DNA of 37,601 nt from Haplosporangium gracile. Lineage: Eukaryota; Mortierellomycota; Mortierellomycetes; Mortierellales; Mortierellaceae. Positions within the stretch are counted from its first letter, which is position 1; every line of letters begins with the position of its first letter. The notes under the pieces are model-generated. The model did not search any database and was not told the DNA's origin. It saw only the letters and a program-made list of their open reading frames with translations. The stretch is taken from NCBI GenBank assembly GCA_015499985.1, contig JAAAUF010000360.1, positions 1-37,601 on the forward strand. The letters run 5' to 3'. Shown one piece after another: positions 10,687 through 21,948 of this stretch. Both the position numbers and the translations under genes were made by a program.

Positions 10687-13095
10687 ATGTCAGACATGGA
10701 TATTGACCACGACCACAGTATGTCTGTCGTCACAGCAAGGATTGAAAGAGAATCGAAAACACCTGCATGCAGCCATTTCTGACCTGCCTGCTCTTTTCTT
10801 TGACATCTCGGATAAATAGAAGAGGCGCAGGGAACAGTGGAAGCTGGACAGCCTGAAGGACAGGCTGAAAAGGACGATTTGGACCATCTTTTTGACCTGG
10901 ATGACAGCGAGTTCGAAAAGATCGACAACCCATGGATGGCAGGCATCAAGCCTACTGGTCTGAGGTACACCAGGCTGGCGAGCTTCTTTTTGTTTGTTCG
11001 ATTTGCATGAACGTAACTGCCCAGAACGAACATTTTAGAATTGCCTGTCTAACGTTCTATGGACGACATAATGGTATATGCGTTAGTTCCAGTGCGGATG
11101 TTGCAGGAGATATCCATCAGCAGCTCATGCTCTACTATCGTCACTTCTTCCCCTTCAAGCCGTTCTTTCAGTGGCTTAATTACGACATCAGTAAGTTGGA
11201 TGCAGGTTAAGGAAGGAGGAAGGCATCGGACCACAAGACTGTAATATGTCGCAGATAGCCAGACTCTTTTCACCATTCGTTTGCTGACACGTTATCCACC
11301 TCCTATGTTCTAACCGATCGTAGCCCCAAAGCCATCAAAGTCGTTTTTGAATAGAGAGATCTGCTGGACGCTCATGGACGAGACTTTTATTCGTTTCCAA
11401 TCGTACAGGACCCTGGAAGATTTCAAAAGCGACATGATCCGACTTAACCCTGCAAAGTTTGATCTGGGTGCCATCTACAACATCCGACCCAAGGACCGAC
11501 ACATGGTTCGCCCCGCGGCGTTTGTTCCAGTCTCGAAGGAGATGGTCTTTGATATCGATATGACTGATTACGACGAGATTCGAACCTGTTGTTCGGGAGC
11601 AGGTGTGTGTACAAGGTGCTGGGAGTTTATGACGGTAGCAATGAAGATCATTGATGTAGCGATGAGGGACGATTTCGGATTCAAGCACATATTGTGGGTT
11701 TACTCGGGACGTCGTGGTATCCATTGCTGGGTCGCGGACGAGCGCGCGAGACAGTTGAATAACGAGCAACGCAAGGCTATCGTGGCATATTTGGAAGTTA
11801 TTAAGGTACGGTGCCTGTGATATGCGGAGCAAGTTATTTTTTTGAAGTTGTTCTTTGTTCTAGCGTCCGGTAATCTAATATTTGTTCCGCTTTTTTTTTT
11901 TTTTTTGCTATGTGTAGGGTGGTACGCAACAAGGAAGGAAGGTCAAGCTGCCTAACACCCTTCACCCAGCATTAAGGTAAGGGACAAGGGATATAACTGC
12001 CAGGTTTTTGCATGCTATGAAGAAAATATTTCAGTACCATTCTTTAACGAACTAACAACTCTCATTACTTTACCCTAACGTACATAGCCGAGCATTTAAG
12101 ACAATTCAGGAGCACTTCCGTAACATTGTATTCGAGTCGCAGGATATCTTGTCAGAACCGGAAAACTGGGAAAAGATCTTGGCGCTTATTCCGGACGAAG
12201 GTGTTCAGGCCCGGATCAGACAGGAATGGGAGAACTCGCCAAACCGTGCACCTGCTCATAAGTGGGGCGACCTGCTAACTATTATCGGAGATGAGATCTT
12301 ACAAGTAAGTTGATCACGTTCTTCTTTGTTTATTGTTGTTGAGTGACCGATTGTTAAAGGTGAACACCATCTAATCATGCTGGGGGGTTTTTTTTAATTT
12401 TCGTTAAACTTGACAGCACTCGGGAAAGAGACAGACACTGGAGCATCTCCCACGCGACATTATGTTCCAATATACATACCCTCGTCTGGATGACAAAGTG
12501 TCTACCAATATCAACCATCTGCTCAAGAGTCCCTTCTGCGTTCATCCCAAGACTGGTAAGGGCAACCTTTAGATTTTGCTTCAACTGCCGCAGACATATC
12601 CTACTAAATGGTTAAGTTGGTGACTTACTAATGCTCGTTTTTTTTCTTTATCAATTGAGTAGGACGCGTGTGTGTACCGATTCCAATCGAAGATTGCGAG
12701 AAGTTTGACCCATCGTCGCCACCCACAGTCCCAAAACTCGTTCGGGAGCTGGACCATTATGATGCTACCCACCCTATAGCCGATGGTGACTCTAAGCTCC
12801 AAGGTTCGTGTTTTTTTGTGCTGGCACCTGCATGACAGGAGAGAAGAACAAACAAAAGTCAAGCTACCTTATGTGCTGTTGTTTAGCTTTGTGCTGATCG
12901 ATTGGCTTTATTCTCCCGTTAACTTTGTATGTAGATTGGCAGAAGACGTCACTTCGGGAGCATGTAGAACACTTTGAGCGGTTCGTGAAAGGACTTTCTC
13001 GGGAAATCCGGGAGAAAAAGCAGAAGGGTAGGTGAAATTTGCGTTTTTTTTGACATATCAAGACTTTGTTCTCTTGTGTTTTTTTTGTTTGCTCT

Positions 13096-13148
<53 letters not shown>

Positions 13149-13176
13149 GGAGAATAAGGAGGCTGAAGAAATTTAA
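10687..13176 (+). CDS. PRI1: DNA primase small (catalytic) subunit
   Basis: The subunit makes RNA primers within DNA polymerase alpha-primase. Ten exons: 10687-10717, 10820-10957, 11107-11190, 11324-11805, 11918-11976, 12088-12304, 12417-12555, 12663-12803, 12935-13027 and 13103-13176, 485 residues (human 420, yeast 409). Visible are [20 protein letters not shown], the metal-binding Asp161 and Asp163 in [10 protein letters not shown], zinc cysteines 173, 174, 180 and 183, the [10 protein letters not shown] motif (Ser212, His218), and [15 protein letters not shown]. An acidic N-terminal extension of about 57 residues is unusual. The end of exon 2 is the weakest point. I use GTCTGA at 10958 because phase and continuity fit; the alternatives are GTACAC at 10965 or a start at ATG 10932. 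The last exon encodes an Arg-Glu repeat from (AG)n. An AATAAA lies at 13465-13470. Confidence 0.92.
13101..13144 (+). repeat. (AG)22 microsatellite spanning a 3' splice site and coding sequence
   Basis: Twenty-two uninterrupted AG units begin directly after TGATGC. The first unit serves as the acceptor of the last primase intron in my model, and the rest is read as alternating Arg and Glu. Every unit is a potential acceptor. Confidence 0.9.
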
Positions 13177-16100
13177 GAGGGCTAAAAAAGAGACAGTAAG
13201 ACCCTTTTTTTGAGTTTTCGGCCGTTGCTTGTGTTCAGCTGAGAGAAAGAGTCGGAGAATATAAAATTAAAAAAGTTACTGATCACGGTTGTCCTCTTTT
13301 TTTTTTTTTTTTACTATTTATGCAAAATAGATGGTGCTTCCTCCAAGTCGTTGGATTTTTAGAACGTGAGCGACAAGGAGACACGGAGTGAAATAGAGGG
13401 AGAGAAAGGGCTGTTCTATTCTGTTTGAAAGGAAAAGGCGCGAGCCAACATGTTCTAAATAGTTAATAAACATGTTATGAGGCGTGAAAAGAATGGAGAT
13501 GCTCCAGATCAGTGACTGATGCTCACGTCAATTGCGTTCGTGATGGTAGATATCATTTTCTGGGACTGAACTCCCACAAGAGGCCGAGTAAGTTTGTATG
13601 GATGGGCGCGTTTACGTGGTAGCTCGATCAGCATGCATGGAGGGTGGTGATTGGTCAAGAGAGTCTTTCGACGAGGCAAGCTTGTTTATTCGATTTTGTT
13701 TGGTGATCGGAGGAAAGGGGACGTTCCTCCACGTCTAGGGCTCATGTGCAGCAGCGAACAAATAAAAATGCGCCCAAAAAAGAAAAACATAAAAAAGTGC
13801 TGACGTTGCCTTTTTTTAGGCTTTCTTTTTCGATCTGGTCCAGATCGTGATCAGGGTTCCGAATCCTTCCTCCTCCTCCTCCTTCTCCTCCTCCTCCTCC
13901 TCCTCTTCCCTTCTTTCTTTCGTCTGCTCAGAGCGAGTGAGAGATGGGAGGACATAGGATAACAGTAGGAGAAGGGGAGAGACACGGGATCGCCACGAAT
14001 GGAAAACAAAGCTGACAAAATAAAATAAAAAGTAACTTCGCACTGAGCCAAATTAGTAATAAAAAGTTTGGATTTGAAAACAAACAAGTCCGAAAAGTTT
14101 AGCGTGGACCTTGAAAATTGTCAATAAAAGTTGCATAAAAGGGAAAGAAAGCTCCTTTTTGCACAGTCAAGGAGGGGGGTATAAAGGTTTGAAAGACGAA
14201 AAAAAGGCTGTCGACATGGGAAGATGGGCGGGGTGGAGGCAGAGCATTGGGATGGGTGGATCAAAGCAGGGGTATATTGCAATCGGTACAAATGCAAGTG
14301 AGTATTGAACTTGGAATGGTCATTTTTTGACAGAAGAATTCTCCGGATTTCGCATGCCAGCGTGAGGGGAGCGAACAGAAAAACGCATACGACCTAGGCT
14401 TTTCTTGTTTTCAAACCTTGGTATAACCGAATGTAAAATCTTGGAAGAAGAGAGAGAGAGCGAGAGCAATGGGTCCGAACACATGCTTGACATTTCTTCG
14501 TTCGTTCTCTTCCTCGGATATTTGTTAAAATGAGCGAAAGTGTAAAAGAGCGAAGAAGCTGGCGAGCGAGCGAGCGAGCCGCGTTTTCGTTTTCGTTGTT
14601 GCTGTTGGTGTTGTTGTTTGTTTATTTGTTTGTTGACATTTGTTGTTGGTGGTACCACTCCTCCATCCTCACCCCCACCCGGACTCTCTTTGGGTTTCCA
14701 AGATCCGCATTAAGAAAATCATGAATGCGTTTAAAACGGGAAGTTGCGTTGAGGCGGCGACATGCGTTTCTTTCTTTCTTTCTTCCTTTCTTTCTTTGAC
14801 ATCCTCTACGTGTACGTGTGTTGTGTCGTGTGTGGCGTGTGTGTATTCGCAAACTTCTCGAACAATGTTGTGGATGGAGTGGTGTCGCTCTGGTAGCGAT
14901 TTTGCCTTTGTGGACGTTTATGATGGCCACTCCCGCTTTAGAACCCTGGGATGAGAGAATTTTTTTATTTTGACAGGTATTGATGGAAAACGGGGAGGTG
15001 GACTGTCAACTTAATATCTCGCAATTCCGGTGAATCGTTCCCCCATTGAGATATACAAACACTCTTAGGTGCCCGTGTGGTTAGAATATGAAGGAGAAGG
15101 AACCTTTAGTATATAAACAGAAAAAACTCAAAAGTCGACGAGCAAGAAAATCATGTGGGAGTAAGAACTTGGCCAAGTGGACAAAAAAGGGGATTTTTTT
15201 TGGTTGATGTATGCGAAGGAAGAAGGTCCGAGCTATGCTTCAACGACTAATGGGCGGAGGACACGAGGGTGAGTAAAGTGTATGAGATTGAAAAAAAAAA
15301 AATAGTAAGAACGCCCTTCAGTGTTGTGCCAATATTCGGCCCGGCGATCCTAAACTCCAACGCCTAATGCTTATGAGCTTTTTTCATTTTGCCTCCCGTC
15401 AGATGTTCCTTACTTTTTTGAATGGGAAAATGTTGCCCATTTGTGGACAAGGTAGCTTTGGGCTTTATTAAATCTCTTTTGGTGGGACAAAAATGTTATG
15501 GAAGACTCTGATGCTTCTATGATAGTGAGAGGTACCAATTGACCCCAATCAATTCTTTTGCTCCTTCAACTGAGATTGAACGGGCAGAGAAGCAACATGA
15601 TGGGAACGTATCAGAAACGATACGGTCGGACGCAGGAACAGTTTTTTCCCCACCTCCTTTCTCCAACAACGCAAAAGTAATCACAAATTCGCGTCGTTCC
15701 CCCCCGTCTGTCCTGCAAACAGACCATTTTTTTGTGTATTCATTTATTTTTCTGCGTCGTCTCGCGCGTCTTCTTCTTTCGTTTCCTTCCATCTTTCTAC
15801 TTTTCTTATCGCCAGTTGTTTGGCTACTCCATCTCATCCATTCATCTTGCCCCTGCTTTGTACTCTCTCACTCTCGAAAAATACAGCCAAGAGGTGGGTG
15901 GGTATGTACTGTATATGTTGAAATGTACGATAGAAAACGACACGACCAAAAGCTGCAGTTTTTAGGCTCGCTTCTTGCATGACTGGACACAGCAGCTTTG
16001 CTTATCATCTACATAAAAGAATGTGCACAAAAGAATCGAAAAAAAAAGACTTGAGTACGATTGGGTCACTTATTTTGAATTGCTTGGCAGTGTGATGCGA

Positions 16101-17862
16101 TTATCGCCTTTTTGTTGTGAGAAACGAGAGAAGTACGTTGAATTGAATTGATGAAGTAAGAAAAAGTCCGCTACTGCGTTTGCGTACACCGAATCCCCCC
16201 ACCCCCGTCTTTGCCACGTTTGTTTGCCGCAATTGAACGCTCCATTGGAGTGAGTTCGAGAAGGCGATTATATTTTTCGGGTCCAGTTCGGGGCGGGATG
16301 TGGAAAATTGGACTGCGGGCGCAAGCTGCAAGGGGAAGAGAAATGAATAGATCGGGTTGTTGTCCCCTTTCGGATGTGTATACACCATTTTTCTCGAGAT
16401 GAGATTTTGATGAAAACAGAAAAAAAAAAAAAAAAGAAGACACAAACCACAGCAGTAATAAACATAAAGCGACACACAGAAGTAAAAAGTGGAGTAGACG
16501 CTTGCTATTTATTATTTTTCTTAGGGTTCAGAGTTGGGTTATTAATGATAGGGGGAGGGGTGGGGCGGTGTTCTTTTAGAAACGTTTATTATTGCTATGG
16601 TTTTCTTACTTACTTTTTTCGTTCTTTTGACCGGAAATCAAAAGAGGGAGGGTGGACGTTCAGGAACATCTGGAAAGAAATGAAAAAAAAAAGAAATGGT
16701 AACCACAGCGTAACCAAAAAAAGAAGTAATTGGGTAGTGTTGGGTGAGCTCCCTGTCTTCTTTGGGTTCTAATAGACAGAGGGACCGAGGGGTATCGATC
16801 GTAAAAGAAGTGGAAGGGAATCATGCTTGGAGGAAATCATGTCATGCCATGTCATGTATGTCCTCGTAACTTTTTTTTAGCGTGCATCCAACCAGGCGCC
16901 TCGTTCCTGGCACACCCATCTTCCCCACCATTGTTTGTTTGTGAGGTTGATCATCCCATTTTTTTTGTGGCCACCATCATCGATGCCATCACCATCAGTG
17001 AGCCTAGCAGGCTCGTCCCTCGTCTTGTTTGTTCTTATCACTCATGACTTCCAAGTCCCTCCTTATCCCCTGCGGCATCACACCTTTGCTTTTTTTCCTG
17101 CCTTTTTGTCCATGAATCCATGAATGAAGTGGTGCATTTCAAATGTGCCCAAATGTTTTTTTTTACTCTTTGTTTTTGACTGATCGGCCGTGATAATATT
17201 TTTTTCTCTTTTGTTTTTTATTCTTTCTTCTTTACTCTTTTCTCTCTCGCTTTTTTCGCCCTTGTCACTTTCTCTTTACTTTCCCAATTGCCCTTTACCC
17301 CTCCTTTTCTTATTCTTACTTTTTATTCGCTTGGCTCTTCCTTTTCCTTACACTCGTACCACTTTGCTCACTCCTACTTCTTCCTCCCTCTCCCTCTTCT
17401 CCTCTGCTCCCCTCACCTGAATTGCATTGCCCACCTCCACCTCCGGCCTCACCCCCACCCTTACCTTAACCCAACTCCCACTTCCGCACTCATTCAGCCC
17501 TCCACCCTTCATCCTCTGCTCCTCGATTCTGTTGGAGCGGCCTGTCCTCGCCCAAGCCTATTATTGAATGTCGCCTTGCTTGCCTCTTATTGTCCCCCTC
17601 AGCCTTCTTCACTCATAACGACAATACTAATACCGACAATACCAGTACCACTCATACTTCCACCCACACCTCAACTCAAACCCACACAACCTCCTCCTCT
17701 TCCCCTTCTTCCGCTCCCTCCCCTACCCTACGTACTCCTTCACTGTCCCATCTACTTTGACCTCTCCTCACACCCCCGCCCCTACAACCCCACTCTTAAC
17801 AGAGTACTGTTCACCTCTACCATCGCCCCCCTTCCTCACACTTCGGCTCGTCCCTCTCGACT
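13177..17862. other. 4.7-kb gene-poor region between primase and Zn2Cys6 genes
   Basis: I find no coding region with a recognisable domain or a convincing exon chain on either strand. The stretch contains (TCC)n at 13865-13908, GCGA repeats at 14562-14578, many A and T runs and a TATA-like TATATAAA at about 15110-15117. From about 17180 to 17862 the + strand is almost entirely pyrimidine-rich and leads into the Zn2Cys6 start codon, so that part is probably its promoter and 5' leader. The rest might carry distal regulation or an unrecognised RNA. Confidence 0.55.
13865..13908 (+). repeat. imperfect (TCC)n microsatellite
   Basis: A run of TCC units with two single-base interruptions in non-coding DNA. 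The minus strand reads as poly-Glu/Arg low-complexity frames that are not considered genes. Confidence 0.8.
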
Positions 17863-20800
17863 ATGGCTGATCCGGCCCCAGCTACCCTTGGCATTGCCCT
17901 TCCCCCTACATCTGTCCTAAAGATCAGAGACGCATGTCTTCCTTGCCGCAAACAACGATCTAAATGCGACGGCCAGCCTTGCTGCGCAAGGTGCACTCGT
18001 CTCGATCTCGAATGCACCTACGTTGAGTTGGTTAAAGCTCCAAAGCCGGTGCCCAAAGAGCCCTGGCAAGAGTTCCTCACCACTACAGGAGCCAAGCCCG
18101 AGGCTTTGGAAATTCCACCCATTGAGCTCCTCAAGGACCCCTCAGTCGGCCCTATCCAGGATGCCTCGACGTTTCCTTGGCAGAAATCCAAGATGGCTAG
18201 GCGCCGGAAGCAGGCTCCTAGTGCCAAAAAGTGTACTTGCCCTGTGCCTCCTACATCCGATCCTGCTGGACAGGACTCGCCTGATTCTTTGGCTCAGCAA
18301 GCGGACACTCCTCCTACTTTGGTGATGGATATCATGGATCCTCTTTCAATGGCATCTGTCATTGGTTCTTCTATCCCCGATCTTCTTTCTACGCCGACGG
18401 CAGCCAGTACCCCCGCCGCTCCTTCAGATTCACCCACAACTGCCGCTGGCGGAGCTAATAGCAATGGTAACAATAGCAGCAAACAACGCAGAGGGCGATC
18501 CACCACAGGACCATGTCGAGTCCACAATCCACAGGTCTCGACCAAATCTGCTCGATCTGTCACACCCAGTCTCAACTCGCCCTCGACCGCAGGGGTTTCG
18601 ACAGCAACAACAATAGGTGGTGGTCCAAGTATAGGCAGCTCTGTGAGTCTTCGTCATCGCCCCGCCCCACCAGCCGAGCCTGTTCAGCTGCCCTCGTCTG
18701 TGATCGAGACGTCCGAGAAAATCAACAGTCTGAGCTCAAAACTCTCTCGGCTTTACGTGTTTCCGGACGCTGATCAGCCTCAACAGCCTCCCCCGCCTCA
18801 GCTCGAGATCCTTCAGTCGCGTGCTCTCTCCCCCGTCCTCCAATCCCACCTTATTCAACTTTACCTTGCCCAATGCTGGCCCACCCAGCCCATCCTCGAC
18901 CCTCCAACCTTCATGGCCCAACTCGCCGCTCAGGACTATTGCACCCCTCCTCACCCGCTCGTTGTTGCTGCCATGTGTGCCGCCTCAGCGAGATGCATCG
19001 ATGACTCGGATGTAGAACGTCTCTGGGCAGAGCAAGATCCACCTCTGCCAAACCCAATCTACCCCAACCTCGCAAACGGAGAGGCCCATGTTCGGTCGAC
19101 CCGTGATATGATTTGGTCTATCGGAGAGTACTTTGCTGCTCTGGCCAAGGCGTATCTTCGGACAGAGTTGCCCCTTGTGCAGTCGCCCGATCGATCTGGC
19201 GGAATGGGCGATCCCTTGACAGTAGTTCAGGGATTGATCATGATCTCGACCTGGGATGCCTCAGTTGGTCGCCAGCGCGAGTGCCAAGCCTGCGCAGCTT
19301 TGGCTCTTCGAATCATGATTGCTGGAGGATGGCACTTGATGGATCACCCGAATGGTGACGGATGCACGGACAGCAGGATCAAGATGTGGGGGACCCTGGA
19401 ACGCGAGCTGGCTCGTCGTTGCTGGTGGTTTGTCTGGATTGCTGAAAAGTGGACCGCTGCCTTGCTCACTCAATACGTGGTACGTAATTACACACCAGGG
19501 CCACTCTTTGCTTCGTTTTGACGCGTTAACGCAGATCACTGACATTTGACAATTCAAAGTTTGGGGGAGGCATTGCATATTATCGCGTGAAAAAAAAAAA
19601 CAGTTTTCAGAGTTCTGACCGCCATTGTTTATTTTTCCTTTGTTTCCTTTCAAAATAGACTTTGCATCTTTCGTTGTGCGAGACACTCTCACTTCCACGC
19701 GAGTTCCGTCAAGGTGATGTGAATGACCAAAAGACAGTAATGTATTTCCAGCAGGCCATTCAGGCGGCCTATCTCTGCGGGTCTATCATCCAGCTACATT
19801 ATCACCCGTACGAGGCTGAAGATGGCACCGAATATGACCACGAGACCAATATCCACGATGTGCAGCGGTTACAGGCGCGTCTGACAGAGATCGACAATCA
19901 TTTGGATGCATGGTTTAAGGCCCTCCCTCCAGGGTTTATACCCGACTGGGGACAGACAACCGGCGACGAAGGCGATGCATCCACCTTTGAGCCCGCCACG
20001 AGCACTCAGTTTTTTCACGCGGGAGGCGATTGGTGGTGGCGTCACGCCATGGGCGGAATGCTGGAAATGAATTATTATGCTCGTAAGTTAATCGTTATTG
20101 TTGTCATACACGAGCGGAGAGCACAATGGTCTCGCGTACACGAGAAGAATGTATTAATTCAAAAAAAGGTTCGTATTATTGTCTGTAACCCAATAGTCAA
20201 ACTGTTGCTGCACTCACCTCAGCATGTGGTGTCAAAGACGCCTTCTCCTTTGTCGCACCTTACTTTGGCACAGTATGCCAACAAGATCACATTGACCTGC
20301 GAGCGACTTTGGCAGTATTCTTCAACCAGGCCGACTTTCTATCACTTGGCAGGCGCTGTCTTGTGGATGGCACTTTGTTATCAGCAGGAGAACACTTTGA
20401 GCGAAAACCCAAGGATCAGGACACCGGCTTGTGTCAACATGCAGAAGAGCTACTTCTTAATCAAGAAAGTTGGCCGACTCGTCCATTCCGCCGAAGATGA
20501 ACTCTTCTCAGAACTTGAGACGACCAGCGGATCATCTGTACGTAATACTTGCTCTCCGAAAATATGCATCTCAAGAGCTTTCTCGTTTATTGCTCGTTTA
20601 TTGCTCGTTTAGGACATGTATTCTAACGAGTTGCTTATTTTTTATGCTCTGGCTAATTGTTTTAAATAATAGGCAGTGCCCTTTATCAGACCTACAGATG
20701 AGCAGCGCGTTAAGCCCATGATGAAGGTGTTCAAGGAGATGTTTCCCATCACGCGCCAGGCTCTTCGTGACAAAGGGTTTGGTTTGCGTACCCAACCAAA

Positions 20801-21722
20801 TGCTACTTCCAGAATCACATCGAGTGTGTTGCTCCCGAACCAACAGCACCATACACTTATTTTGAATGCCGACAGTAGTACAATAGTAGGTGGCGTAACC
20901 ACATCCGCCGAAGCTCTGGGACCAGCATCAGCTGCCTCATGTATCAATGCGGGTGCTACTGCTGTCATGGGGGCGACGACAGGCAGCCCAGGACCTTCGA
21001 GCTTCTACTTGGCGCCATTGACTCCTCCTGGAACGTCGAATGCGTCCGTCTCGTCTCCCATGACAGAGTCGCTTGGGTCTGCGCCATCGCCATCGCCTCC
21101 TCCAGCTCTATGCAATGGTATTTCTGTTCAGGGCGTGTCGGGTGTAGAGTGCGTTCATTTGTTTGGGGATGTGACCATGCAACACCACCAGCAGCCACTT
21201 CAGCAGCAGTTCCAGCAGCAGCAGCAGTTTCAGCCACAACAATTCCAACAGCAACAGTACCAGCCGCTTCAGCAACATCAACAGCACCAACACCAACAAC
21301 AGTTCATTCCACATCAAGCATCACCTTTGGGTCAGGTGCAGTATATCCGAGGCCAGACGCATATGGCTCCACAACAACAACATCAGCATCAACATCCTCA
21401 ACAGCAACAGCAGCAACAGGCATCATTTACACAACAACAGCAATTGTCATTGCAGCAACAGCAAACATTTATCCCGCAGCAACAGCAACAGCTTCAACAA
21501 CAACCACAGCTTCAACAACAACCACAACTCCAGCAGCAACCACAGCAGCAGGTCAGCAGATCTTACCAGTTTTCTCATGCGCACATGTCGCAGCTTACAG
21601 ATCCGTTGAGTACTATGATCGATATGAACCCAGATCCGTTTGGATCGATCATGCAGAATGAACCCAATGTACTATCGTCCCTGATAGACTACTCTGAATG
21701 GTTGAACCACCAGTTAGAATAA
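17863..21722 (+). CDS. Zn2Cys6 fungal-specific transcription factor with C-terminal polyQ
   Basis: Four exons, 17863-19479, 19659-20082, 20197-20537 and 20673-21722, give 1143 residues. The N-terminal binuclear zinc cluster has ligands Cys25, 28, 35, 41, 44 and 51 (spacing 2-6-5-2-6) preceded by IRDACLPC, as in Gal4-type factors. A Ser/Thr/Pro-rich linker follows. Then comes a fungal_trans-type middle homology region at about 325-540 (HLIQLYLAQCWPTQPILDPPTF, LVVAAMCAASARC, RELARRCWWFVWIAEKW), which continues through exons 2 and 3. The last exon is a long Gln-rich tail (about 970-1100), a probable activation domain. It acts in the nucleus; target genes cannot be read from sequence. The 114-bp second intron has no in-frame stop. 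Alternative annotations such as xylanolytic-activator type cannot be told apart here. Confidence 0.92.
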
Positions 21723-21948
21723 AAAAGATAGTCGCCATTGCGTGATTTTTTTTTAACAATTCGATTTTGTGTATGAATTTTGTGTGTGAGTGTTTGAGTG
21801 TCGGGAAGGAGAGACACGTCTCCTAGTCTTTTTACGAGTCCCGCTAGTTTTTCTTTTTCTTTTGTTCCTTTCCTTTCCCCCCCCTTTCTTCTTACTGTAC
21901 TACTTTTCTCGACGAACTTATTTTTTCAACAATAACGATTCCTTTTGT
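21723..21948 (+). promoter_or_regulatory. short spacer and leader before the 816-residue gene
   Basis: Only 226 bp separate the Zn2Cys6 stop from the next start codon in the same direction. A T-run at about 21747-21754 and a pyrimidine-rich stretch at about 21835-21915 probably form a compact terminator and promoter. No AATAAA is seen here, so read-through transcription is possible. Confidence 0.45.

Noticed and set aside
10932..11210. Open frame treated as a separate small gene
   Set aside because: Its second half is exactly the conserved primase exon 3, so it is an alternative reading of the primase N-terminus, not another gene.
11574..11590. GATTCGAACC resembling a minus-strand tRNA B box
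   Set aside because: It lies inside the conserved zinc-cysteine coding block of primase (IRTCC), and no T stem or acceptor stem can be formed around it.
15539..15982. 147-codon + strand open frame
   Set aside because: It lacks a domain, is rich in Phe/Leu/Ser from pyrimidine runs, and has no exon partners. It is probably chance.
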